Shown here: positions 24,773-31,857 of the stretch, piece after piece
Position numbering within the stretch: the stretch's first letter is position 1
Layout of the letters: each line of letters starts with the position of its first letter
NCBI GenBank assembly: GCA_002709405.1
Contig: PAQV01000044.1
Location: 1-47,365 of the forward strand
Length of the DNA: 47,365 bases
Source of the DNA: Paracoccaceae bacterium
GTDB lineage: Bacteria > Pseudomonadota > Alphaproteobacteria > Rhodobacterales > Rhodobacteraceae
Direction: 5' to 3'
Position numbers and translations under genes: made by a program
The notes under the pieces: model-generated
Database searches by the model: none
What the model was told of the DNA's origin: nothing
The model's input: only the letters and a program-made list of their open reading frames with translations

Positions 24773-26071
24773 ATGACCATGCAGACGACACGGAGGACGA
24801 AAGCGGCGCTGACGGCAGGGGCCCTGGCGGCCGGTCTGTTGTCCCTGACAGGTGCGGCTCGGGCCCAAGACCTGGACTTTACCTTCGGCGGTTCCCTGGA
24901 AGCCACGCTGCGCTATTACCCCCAGGACGGATTGTTGCCGGGGCAGACGGACGCCGGCTTTGCGCCGATCCTCAGCGGCGAGCTGAACACCCGCACCCGG
25001 TTCGAAAACGGCACCTTGGTCTTCGAGGTCTCGGGGCTGTACAACACCGAAACCGGCGAAGGCTATGCCGACATCCCGCGGGGTTATTACCAGTATTTCG
25101 GCGATGGCTGGGACGTGCTGCTGGGGTCCAACATCGAATACTGGGGCGTGAGCGAGGGCAACAGGGTCGTCGACACGGTGAACCAGCGCTACACGATCGA
25201 CCAGACGGTGGATTACATCAGCCTTGGCCAGCCGATGGTGAACCTGAACCTGTCGACGGGCATGAACAGCACGCTCAGCCTGTTCGGACTGATCTATTTC
25301 CGCGACCGCGAGATGAACTCGGCCCAGACCCGGTTCCGTTCGCCCATCCTGATGAGCAATTCCGACGCGGTCTACGAAGAGGGCGAGGGGCGCAACCTGG
25401 ATTTCGCGGCGCGTTACCGGACGTCGTTCAATGCGCTTTGGGGGGGGATGGACCTGGCGGTGTCCTATTTCGACGGGACCAACCGGGCGCCGTCGACCCT
25501 GCCCAACCTGTGCGTGACGCCGGGCGGGGAGTATGACGCCGCCAATTGCCTGGCGCTGGTCGAGGCCAATCCCGACGCGTTGAAGGGCATACCCTATTAC
25601 GCCAAGCTGCGGCGCTATGGGCTGGAACTGGTCTATTCGAACGGCGACGTGCAGGTGACCTTCGAGGGGGCGATCAGCGCATCCCTGAACGAGACCTATT
25701 ATTCGGCTGTGGGCGGGGCGCAGTATTCGATCGGCGGTCTTGGCCCGACCGGGGACACCCTGACGCTTGTGGCCGAGTACCTGTATGACGACCGGTCGAA
25801 CATCCAGCCCCTGACGATCTACGACGACGATGTGTTCCTGGGCTTTGCCTATTCGGGCAACGACGTGGCGGGGACCAGCGTGCGGGGCGGGATGTATTAC
25901 GACGTGAACACCGATGCGCAGATCTACACGGCCTCGTATTCGCGGCGGCTGGGGGATGCGATGCGGCTGGAAGTGGCCGGGTTCGGGGTGAACGCGGCCG
26001 GCACCGGTGACGCTCTGGCCTTTGCGCAGGACGACAGCTTCGTGCAGGTCTCGCTGGAATATTTCTTCTGA
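24773..26071 (+). CDS. Outer-membrane beta-barrel protein of the export cluster
   Basis: 432-residue protein. The ATG at 24773 follows CTGGAAAG and opens a signal peptide of about 33 residues ending in TGAARAQ. The mature chain begins DLDFTFGGSLEATLRYYPQ and is rich in alternating aromatic/polar strands (for example YADIPRGYYQYFGDGWDVLLG). It ends VSLEYFF with a terminal Phe, all signs of a monomeric outer-membrane barrel of roughly 16 strands. It resembles the DUF1302/alginate-export-like barrels that neighbour RND plus LolA-like pairs, but I cannot assign a family firmly. Two cysteines in LCVTPGGEYDAANCL could form a loop disulfide. As last gene of the cluster it probably forms the outer-membrane stage of export. 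Confidence 0.8.
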   Translation: MTMQTTRRTKAALTAGALAAGLLSLTGAARAQDLDFTFGGSLEATLRYYPQDGLLPGQTDAGFAPILSGELNTRTRFENGTLVFEVSGLYNTETGEGYADIPRGYYQYFGDGWDVLLGSNIEYWGVSEGNRVVDTVNQRYTIDQTVDYISLGQPMVNLNLSTGMNSTLSLFGLIYFRDREMNSAQTRFRSPILMSNSDAVYEEGEGRNLDFAARYRTSFNALWGGMDLAVSYFDGTNRAPSTLPNLCVTPGGEYDAANCLALVEANPDALKGIPYYAKLRRYGLELVYSNGDVQVTFEGAISASLNETYYSAVGGAQYSIGGLGPTGDTLTLVAEYLYDDRSNIQPLTIYDDDVFLGFAYSGNDVAGTSVRGGMYYDVNTDAQIYTASYSRRLGDAMRLEVAGFGVNAAGTGDALAFAQDDSFVQVSLEYFF

Positions 26072-26091
26072 CGGTTCGGGGGCGGAGGGCC

Positions 26092-26143
26092 GGGCGGCAG
26101 GCGGGCGTCCCACCCACCCACCCCCGCCCGCCTGCCGCCCTTT
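26092..26143 (+). terminator. Terminator with a perfect 16-bp stem and a G-quadruplex/i-motif loop
   Basis: Left arm 26092-26107 (GGGCGGCAGGCGGGCG) and right arm 26125-26140 are perfectly complementary over 16 bp, followed by TTTG. The 17-base loop is TCCCACCCACCCACCCC. On the minus strand this reads GGGGGTGGGTGGGTGGGA, four G-runs separated by single T residues. It closes the export cluster and separates it from dgoK. Confidence 0.85.
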
Positions 26144-26291
26144 GCGCGAAGGCCAGATGTTGGTCTGCTGTCCAAAGGCGGAACCGGCTTCGGGCTGACG
26201 GGTTTTCTTTCTGCGCCTGACCGGGCATCACATGTGTCGGGACAAGCGCCAGACGCCCGGAGGCGCGGGCTTTAGCAGGGAAAGGCGCGAC

Positions 26292-27197
26292 ATGGCGACG
26301 GCAACCAACGGACGCAACTGGATTGCGGTGGACTGGGGCACGACGCGGCTGCGGGCCTGGCTGATGGATGGCTCGGACGGGGTTCTGGACAAGGTCCAGT
26401 CCGACCGGGGCATGGGCGCCCTGACCCCGGCGGGGTTCGAAACCGCCTTTCTGGAGGTGGCGGGCGAGTGGATCGACGGACCGACCCGCGTCCTGGCCTG
26501 TGGCATGGTGGGCGCCAAGCAGGGATGGGCCGACGCCGGCTATGCCGTGGCGCCGAGCAAGCCGCCGAGCGGGGCCCACGCGGTTCCGGCCCCGGCCGAG
26601 GATCCCCGGCTGGAGGTCTTCCTGTTGCCCGGTGTCAGCCAGCAGCGCCCCGCCGACGTGATGCGGGGCGAGGAAACCCAGGTGGCCGGTTACCTGGCCG
26701 CCAATCCAGGCTTCGACGGGGTGCTGTGCCTTCCGGGGACCCATACGAAATGGGTCCAGGTCAGCGCCGGCGAGATCGTCAGTTTCCGCAGTTTCATGAC
26801 GGGCGAGATCTTTGCCCTGTTGTCCGGCCAGTCTGTCCTGCGCCACGGGCTGGAGGGCGACGGCTGGGACGAGGCGGCCTTTGACGAGGGCGTGGCCGAC
26901 GGCATGGCCCGGCCGCAGCTGCTGACGAGCGATCTGTTCGGATTGCGGGCCGAGGGGCTGTTGCACGGCAAGGACGCGTCCGCGACGCGGGCGCGGTTGT
27001 CGGGTCTGCTGATCGGGGTCGAGCTGGCCGGCGCTCGGCATTACTGGCTGGGCCAGCAGCTGGCGTTCATCGGGGCTCCGGTTCTGGCGGGGGCCTATCT
27101 GCGCGGGCTCAAGGCCCAGGGCGCGATCGGTGACCGGACCGATGCCGAGGCGATGACGCTTGCCGGGCTGTGCGCCGCCCGGGCGGGGCTGGCCTGA
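26292..27197 (+). CDS. dgoK: 2-dehydro-3-deoxygalactonokinase
   Basis: 301-residue cytoplasmic kinase phosphorylating 2-dehydro-3-deoxygalactonate (KDGal) at O6 in the De Ley-Doudoroff galactose/galactonate pathway. The ATG at 26292 follows AGGGAAAGG. The N-terminal phosphate-binding loop reads WIAVDWGTTRLRAWLMD; further family motifs are LACGMVGAKQGW, LLPGVSQQRPADVMRGEETQ and CLPGTHTKWVQV. Size and motifs match DgoK throughout. Normally dgoA (KDPGal aldolase) is adjacent; here neither side carries it, and the gene is bracketed by the export-cluster terminator and the hemP promoter, so it appears to be a single-gene unit. Confidence 0.92.
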   Translation: MATATNGRNWIAVDWGTTRLRAWLMDGSDGVLDKVQSDRGMGALTPAGFETAFLEVAGEWIDGPTRVLACGMVGAKQGWADAGYAVAPSKPPSGAHAVPAPAEDPRLEVFLLPGVSQQRPADVMRGEETQVAGYLAANPGFDGVLCLPGTHTKWVQVSAGEIVSFRSFMTGEIFALLSGQSVLRHGLEGDGWDEAAFDEGVADGMARPQLLTSDLFGLRAEGLLHGKDASATRARLSGLLIGVELAGARHYWLGQQLAFIGAPVLAGAYLRGLKAQGAIGDRTDAEAMTLAGLCAARAGLA

Positions 27198-27341
27198 CGG
27201 CCTAGCCGACGCGAATCAGCGCCACGACCCGGGCCGGACTGGCCACCGGGTGCCTCTGATCTGCCTCCCTGATCGGCAAAAGCCGCCCAAACTTGCAGGG
27301 TTTCTTCGGCAATCGTTAGAAAACCCGCCCATCCACAAACC

Positions 27342-27389
27342 TGACTAAAAAACTCAGCTTGCTAAAGCTGAGCAAAAAAGTAGTATTTA
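27342..27389 (+). promoter_or_regulatory. Candidate iron-responsive promoter of the hemP operon
   Basis: TGACTAAAAAACTCA (27342-27356) fits the TGA-N9-TCA iron-Rhodo/RirA box described for Rhodobacterales. It overlaps a perfect inverted repeat, CTCAGCTT (27353-27360), GCTA, AAGCTGAG (27365-27372). A possible promoter, TTGCTA (27359-27364), 16 bases, TAGTAT (27381-27386), runs through the repeat, so a bound repressor would cover the -35. The leader to the first start is about 60 bases. The same repeat read on the minus strand is followed by TTTTTT and could be a leftward terminator, but no leftward gene lies upstream of it. Confidence 0.5.
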
Positions 27390-27449
27390 GGGGCAAGCCA
27401 CCCCCGACAACATCTCTGGGGAAGCCAAAAGACAACGCGGAGATGACGG

Positions 27450-27617
27450 ATGCGATATCGGCTGTCCGGTGGGGAGACCCCCACGGATCGATGTGAGGCA
27501 CCTCAGGTGTATCACGATGAAGTTCGGGCCCTGCTGCAGGACATGCGGCTGCCCCTCTCCAGTGGCGTAGAATGGATCATCGAAAGAATGGAAGCGCGGG
27601 GGCGCGAAGCGACATGA
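27450..27617 (+). CDS. Small protein of 55 residues, unknown function, coupled to hemP
   Basis: Read from ATG at 27450 with GGAG seven bases upstream; a stop codon (27444-27446) lies just before, so no longer start exists. The product starts MRYRLSGGETPTDRCEAPQ and ends with what looks like one long amphipathic helix (residues 20-52, including EVRALLQDMRLPLSSGVEW). Its stop TGA at 27615-27617 overlaps the hemP ATG (ATGA). The ribosome site, the overlap and the uninterrupted frame support a real gene. It has one Cys and no signal peptide. I do not recognise the family. By context it may act with HemP in haem or iron uptake, or serve as a translated leader controlling hemP. Confidence 0.65.
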   Translation: MRYRLSGGETPTDRCEAPQVYHDEVRALLQDMRLPLSSGVEWIIERMEARGREAT

Positions 27618-27781
27618 ACATGCGTTCGACAATGACCGACACCGAAACCTCGATTCCGGTCCTGCCGCAGCACGATGCGATGGCGCTGACGGCTGGCGGC
27701 AACCTGGCGGAAATCGTGCTGGGCGACCAGGTTTATCGCCTTCGGATCACGAAGGCCGGGAAACTGATCCTGACGAAATGA
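27614..27781 (+). CDS. hemP: Hemin uptake protein HemP
   Basis: Small cytoplasmic protein of 55 residues. The C-terminal half, AEIVLGDQVYRLRITKAGKL followed by ILTK, is the diagnostic HemP core (PF10636 type). The first 25 residues are variable in the family. The ATG at 27614 is coupled by ATGA to the upstream small gene; in-frame ATGs at 27620 and 27632 are alternatives. The stop overlaps the next gene (ATGA at 27778-27781). HemP/HmuP proteins are tied to haem-uptake gene expression in several proteobacteria, but no haem receptor or transporter gene is nearby here, which is unusual. Confidence 0.9.
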   Translation: MNMRSTMTDTETSIPVLPQHDAMALTAGGNLAEIVLGDQVYRLRITKAGKLILTK

Positions 27782-28254
27782 CCGGGGCGCACAGGCAACG
27801 GGGCGGGGCGCCCGTCGGGCTGATCGCGGACCTGGATCCGCTGGAGGCCGGGCTGGTGCTGTACCTTCGGCTTTATTGTGCGGGGCCGGACGCCCGGGCG
27901 CAGGCGGAACGGGATTTCACCCTTAGCCTTGGCCCCGATCACGGGCCGGCGGCGATCAACAGCCTGGCCGACCTGTGCGCGCTGTGCGCCTGCCACGGGC
28001 GGCGACCGTTGGTTCGCCACGGGATCAGTTGCAAATGCCTGGGCGCGGACGAGGCCTGCCTGGCCAACCTCGTTGGCGCGGCAGGCTCTGGCGACCGGGA
28101 AGAGGCGATGTTGCTGGCCTCGCTGATGGTGCGCGCCGACATGGCCCCCTGCCTGGCCGGGCTGGCCGAAACGCTTGGGCTGGCGCTGCACCGGATGGTG
28201 GCCATGGCCGACCTTGCCATGCGGGCCACGGACCGGACCGTGACCGTGCACTGA
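27778..28254 (+). CDS. Cysteine-rich protein of 158 residues, unknown function, in hemP operon
   Basis: Begins by a 4-base overlap with hemP, so it is the third gene of a tightly coupled unit. The centre carries a cysteine cluster: C67, C70, C72-H73, then C85, C87 and C94 (pattern CxxCxCH...CxC...C), with C34 and C125 outside it. This suggests binding of zinc, an iron-sulfur cluster or haem iron. The C-terminal third is helical and hydrophobic (AMLLASLMVRADMAPCLAGL) but not long enough for clear membrane spans. There is no signal peptide, so it is cytoplasmic. I do not recognise a named family. Translation linkage to hemP and the metal-ligand pattern suggest a role in iron or haem handling or sensing. 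Confidence 0.75.
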   Translation: MTGAHRQRGGAPVGLIADLDPLEAGLVLYLRLYCAGPDARAQAERDFTLSLGPDHGPAAINSLADLCALCACHGRRPLVRHGISCKCLGADEACLANLVGAAGSGDREEAMLLASLMVRADMAPCLAGLAETLGLALHRMVAMADLAMRATDRTVTVH

Positions 28255-28256
28255 CG

Positions 28257-29456
28257 TCAGCTTCGGTCCTGAGAAAAGAGCGAGAATTCGTCGAGCAGAA
28301 CAGCCGCGATCATCGGGCCGCATGCGGCTCCGATGGCGCGCGCGTTGGCCCCGATATGGCCTTCCTCGACCCGGGGCTGGATCAGGCCGCGGGCATCCAG
28401 GTGGGGGATCTCGGCGCGGATGCGGTCGACCAGCCGGGCGCGGATCGGCTGGGGCAGGGCGCCGTCCACCAGGACGGCCTCGAAATCGATGACGGCGCAG
28501 GCGGCCAGGCAGGCCTGGGCCAGTGCCCGGCCGGTCTGGTCGATCCATGGCGCGACCTGGTCCTCGAACGGGGTCCAGTCCTGGGGCATCGACCACAGGG
28601 CCTGGCTATCGCCGCCGGCGGCGACCACGCGGCCTTCCAGCGAATAGATCGAGGCCACGTCGATCAGCTGCACGATCTTGCCGTCGGGGCTGGGCAGGGG
28701 CAGCGAGCCCAGTGACCCGGCATTGCCGAACTGGCCTTCGACCACCAGGTGGTTCAGCACGATGCCGCCGCCGATGAAGGCGCCCAGGAAGACATAGGCA
28801 TAGTCGCGGAAATGCTTGCCGATGCCATAGACCAGCTCGGCCCGGCAGGCGGCGGTGGCGTCGTTGACGACCAGGACGGGCAGGTCGGTGAAGGCCGCGA
28901 CCTCGGCCTGGAAATCCACGTGCTTCCATTCGGCGAAGGCCTCGGCCGGGGCGCCGACCAAGTCATGCCAGTTCCACAGCTCGAACGGGGCGGCGACGCC
29001 GATGCCGCTGACCCGCGTGCGCAGGTCGGCAGGCAGGCTGCCAAGTGCGGCGTCCAGCCCGTCGCGCAGGAAGGCAAAGACATCGGCGGGCATCGGATAC
29101 CTGTAGCCCAGGCGATATTGCGCCCGGATTTCGCCGGTGAAATCCATCAGCGCCAGGTCCGCGCTGCGCCGTCCGATCTTCAGGCCCACCGAAAACAGCC
29201 CGTCGGGGTTCAGCGCCACCGGGACCGAGGGCTTGCCCACCTTGCCCCGTTGCGGCGCGCCCCGCAGGACCATCTCATCCGCCTGCAACTTGCGCAGGAT
29301 CACCGACACGGTCTGGGGCGACAGCCCCGACTGCCGCGCCAGGTCCCGGCCCGCCATCGGGCCGTTGCGCTGCAGCATCGTCAGGATCAACCTTTCATTG
29401 TATGCGCGCACGCCGCTTTGATTGAGCCCGCTCGTCAGTCTTCGGATTTCCGTCAT
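28257..29456 (-). CDS. ROK-family transcriptional regulator of the fructose-type operon
   Basis: 399-residue regulator (from the ATG at 29454-29456; a start at 29495 is possible). An N-terminal winged helix (LILTMLQRNGPMAGRDLARQ and SPQTVSVILRKL) is followed by a sugar-binding ROK domain containing GLKIGRRSADLALMDFTGE, VAAPFELWNW and FLGAFIGGGIVLN. The zinc motif CxCGxxGC of classical ROK proteins is absent; the equivalent stretch is FGNAGSLGSLPLPSPDG, so it does not bind zinc there. It is divergent from the frcB-type gene across a 163-base gap holding a clear palindrome (29501-29517), which is probably its operator. By position it should repress the transporter and kinase genes and respond to fructose or its phosphate. 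Confidence 0.9.
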   Translation of the reverse strand: MTEIRRLTSGLNQSGVRAYNERLILTMLQRNGPMAGRDLARQSGLSPQTVSVILRKLQADEMVLRGAPQRGKVGKPSVPVALNPDGLFSVGLKIGRRSADLALMDFTGEIRAQYRLGYRYPMPADVFAFLRDGLDAALGSLPADLRTRVSGIGVAAPFELWNWHDLVGAPAEAFAEWKHVDFQAEVAAFTDLPVLVVNDATAACRAELVYGIGKHFRDYAYVFLGAFIGGGIVLNHLVVEGQFGNAGSLGSLPLPSPDGKIVQLIDVASIYSLEGRVVAAGGDSQALWSMPQDWTPFEDQVAPWIDQTGRALAQACLAACAVIDFEAVLVDGALPQPIRARLVDRIRAEIPHLDARGLIQPRVEEGHIGANARAIGAACGPMIAAVLLDEFSLFSQDRS

Positions 29457-29500
29457 TGATTTGTCCCCATCCCCCCGGGACATTTTGGCCTGCACCCATT

Positions 29501-29517
29501 AGTAAATCAAGTTTACT
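29501..29517. promoter_or_regulatory. Palindromic operator, candidate ROK-regulator site
   Basis: AGTAAA-TCAAG-TTTACT is a perfect 6-bp inverted repeat in the short divergent region, 45 bases from the regulator start and 103 bases from the frcB-type start. AT-rich palindromes of this sort are typical ROK-family operators. A TTGACA at 29524-29529 follows immediately and could be the -35 of the frc promoter, though no good -10 is seen at the right distance. Confidence 0.6.
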
Positions 29518-29619
29518 TATTAATTGACAGGGAGCCGAGAATCGCTTTTTCTGGCCAAGACGGACCGGCGACAGGGAGATCGTCGTCAATGCGTCATTTT
29601 GCATGATCGGGAGGATATC

Positions 29620-30642
29620 ATGAAAAAACTGCTTTTGGGAACCGCGTGTGCCGTTCTGGCAAGCGCGGGTGCGGCAATGGCGGGCAGCCACGAAACCGTT
29701 TCGGCCTGCCTGATCACCAAGACCGACACCAACCCGTTCTTCGTCAAGATGCGCGAAGGGGCCACTGCCAAGGCCGAGGAGCTGGGGATCGAGCTGTCCA
29801 GCTACGCGGGCAAGATCGACGGCGACCACGAAACCCAGGTCGCGGCAATCGAAACCTGCATTGCCAACGGGGCCAAGGGGATCCTGCTGACGGCCTCGGA
29901 TACTTCGTCCATCGTACCTGTTGTCCAGCAGGCGCGAGACGCCGGATTGCTGGTCATCGCGCTGGATACGCCGCTGGATCCGATCGACGCGGCCGACATG
30001 ACCTTTGCCACCGACAACTTCCTGGCCGGAGAGCTGATCGGCCAGTGGGCCGCGGCCAAGCTGGGCGGAGACGCGGCGAATGCCAAGATCGCCATGCTGG
30101 ATCTTGGGATCAGCCAGCCCACCGTGGGCGTGCTGCGCGACCAGGGGTTCCTGACCGGCTTCGGCATCGACGTGAAGGACCCGGGCAAGTGGGGCGACGA
30201 GGACGATCCGCGCATCGTCGGCAATGACGTGACCGCCGGCAACCAGGAAGGCGGCCGGACGGCGATGGAAAACCTGCTGGCCAAGGACCCCTTCATCAAC
30301 GTGGTCTACACGATCAACGAACCCGCCGCGGCCGGGGCCTACGAGGCTCTGAAAGCCATGGGCCGTGAAAACGACGTGCTGATCGTGTCGGTCGACGGCG
30401 GCTGCCCGGGCGTCCAGAACATCAAGGAAGGCGTGATCGGCGCGACATCGCAGCAATACCCGCTGCTGATGGCCTCGAAGGGGATCGAGGCGATTGCCGC
30501 CTGGGCCAAGGACGGGGTCAAGCCCGAGGCGACCGAGGGCAAGGCCTTCTTCGATACCGGCGTTGCGCTGGTGACGGATGAACCGGCCGAGGGCGTCGAA
30601 TCCATCGACACGGCCAAGGGCATGGAGCTTTGCTGGGGCTGA
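29620..30642 (+). CDS. frcB: Fructose-type ABC transporter substrate-binding protein (FrcB-like)
   Basis: 340-residue periplasmic sugar-binding protein of the RbsB/FrcB class (Peripla_BP_4). The ATG at 29620 has GGGAGGATATC upstream and opens the signal peptide [21 protein letters not shown]. The mature protein contains [60 protein letters not shown] and [16 protein letters not shown], matching the FrcB group of rhizobia and Rhodobacterales. It is followed by permease, ATPase and FrcK-like kinase genes in the order frcBCAK known in Sinorhizobium meliloti. Fructose as substrate is inferred from that order; ribose or mannose are possible additional ligands. Confidence 0.9.
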   Translation: MKKLLLGTACAVLASAGAAMAGSHETVSACLITKTDTNPFFVKMREGATAKAEELGIELSSYAGKIDGDHETQVAAIETCIANGAKGILLTASDTSSIVPVVQQARDAGLLVIALDTPLDPIDAADMTFATDNFLAGELIGQWAAAKLGGDAANAKIAMLDLGISQPTVGVLRDQGFLTGFGIDVKDPGKWGDEDDPRIVGNDVTAGNQEGGRTAMENLLAKDPFINVVYTINEPAAAGAYEALKAMGRENDVLIVSVDGGCPGVQNIKEGVIGATSQQYPLLMASKGIEAIAAWAKDGVKPEATEGKAFFDTGVALVTDEPAEGVESIDTAKGMELCWG

Positions 30643-30658
30643 TTCCGGCGCACATGCG

Positions 30659-30685
30659 GAAGGGGCGGCCGGTCGTCGCCCCTTT
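30659..30685 (+). terminator. Intercistronic hairpin after frcB
   Basis: AAGGGGCG and CGCCCCTT (core 30662-30667 with 30677-30682) close a 9-base loop, with TTTC at the 3' side. It occupies the gap between binding-protein and permease genes and probably lowers read-through or protects the frcB message. Confidence 0.65.
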
Positions 30686-30731
30686 CATGTTAGGCTGACA
30701 GGCATCGGCGCGGTGCAGGGGGAGGGCAGTG

Positions 30732-31799
30732 ATGTCGAAGACAGAGAATTACGAAGCCCGCTTGTCGGGTGCTTCGTCCGAGGTCGCCTCGTTCGACGAG
30801 CATGAAAAGGGCCTTTTCGGCCGGTTGCACCACCTGTTGCACACGACGCCCGCGCTGGTGCCGCTGATCGTCCTGGTGACGGCGATCGTCATTTTCGGCC
30901 TGGTGCTGGGGTCCAAGTTCTTTTCGCCCTTCGCGCTGACCCTGATCCTGCAGCAGGTGCAGATCGTGGGCGTGCTGGCGGCGGCCCAGTCGCTGATTAT
31001 CCTGACCGCGGGCATCGACCTGAGCGTCGGGGCGATTGCCGTGCTGTGCTCGGTCGTGATGGGCAAGTTCACCTTCGACTACGGCCTGCCGCCCTTCATC
31101 GCGGTTGTCCTGGGCCTGACGGTCGGCACGGCCATCGGCGGCCTGAACGGATGGCTGGTCAGCAAGGTCAAGCTGCCGCCCTTCATCGTGACCTTGGGCA
31201 TGTGGCAGATCGTGCTGGCGGCAAACTACCTGTATTCGGCCAACGAAACCATCCGGTCCCAGGATATCGAGGAACAGGCCCCCTTCCTGCAATTCCTTGG
31301 CACGACCTTCGACATCGGCGGGGCCAGGCTGACCCTTGGGGTCGTGGCCATGGTCGTGCTGGTGGCCGCCCTGGCCTATGCGCTGAGGGCGACGGCCTGG
31401 GGCCGCCACGTCTATGCCGTGGGCGACGATCCCGAAGCGGCCGAACTGGCCGGGGTCAGCGTTCACCGCACCCTGATGTCTGTCTACATGCTGGTGGGCT
31501 TCATCTGCGCTCTGGCGGGCTGGGTGATGATCGGGCGCTTCGGCTCGGTCTCGCCCTCGGCCACGACCGGGGTCATCGGCAACATCCAGGCCATCACGGC
31601 CGTTGTCATCGGGGGGATTTCGCTGTTCGGCGGACGCGGGTCGATCCTGGGCGCGTTCTTTGGCGCGCTGATCGTCGGCGTGTTCGAACTGGGCCTGCGC
31701 ATGGCCGGGGCCAACCCGCAATGGACCTTCCTGCTGATCGGCGTGCTGATCATCGGCGCGGTGGCGGTCGACCAGTGGATCCGCAAGGTGTCGGCATGA
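30732..31799 (+). CDS. frcC: Fructose-type ABC transporter permease (FrcC-like)
   Basis: 355-residue inner-membrane permease of the RbsC/AraH class (BPD_transp_2). The ATG at 30732 lies five bases after GGAGGG; a GTG at 30729 is adjacent. The protein has about nine to ten hydrophobic helices, with the family motif LIILTAGIDLSVGAIAVLCS around residues 88-107 and the late motif ITAVVIGGISLFGGRGSILG. A cytoplasmic N-terminal tail of about 45 residues precedes the first helix. As a homodimer it would form the channel for the FrcB-type protein, powered by the next gene. Confidence 0.92.
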   Translation: MSKTENYEARLSGASSEVASFDEHEKGLFGRLHHLLHTTPALVPLIVLVTAIVIFGLVLGSKFFSPFALTLILQQVQIVGVLAAAQSLIILTAGIDLSVGAIAVLCSVVMGKFTFDYGLPPFIAVVLGLTVGTAIGGLNGWLVSKVKLPPFIVTLGMWQIVLAANYLYSANETIRSQDIEEQAPFLQFLGTTFDIGGARLTLGVVAMVVLVAALAYALRATAWGRHVYAVGDDPEAAELAGVSVHRTLMSVYMLVGFICALAGWVMIGRFGSVSPSATTGVIGNIQAITAVVIGGISLFGGRGSILGAFFGALIVGVFELGLRMAGANPQWTFLLIGVLIIGAVAVDQWIRKVSA

Positions 31800-31857
31800 C
31801 GCGCCTGTCCCGTCCCATCACCCCGACCCGCAAACCCCTGAGCGGAAAGGCATCGCA

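Noticed and set aside
27353-27379. Palindrome upstream of hemP read as a leftward intrinsic terminator
   Set aside because: On the minus strand the stem is followed by six T residues, which fits, but no leftward gene lies to its right. An operator or promoter element for the rightward unit is more likely, so the terminator reading is kept only as an alternative.
27387-27632. Minus-strand open frame of 81 codons opposite the hemP leader
   Set aside because: No ribosome site, atypical composition and no family resemblance. The plus strand in the same place has a better-supported 55-codon gene coupled to hemP.
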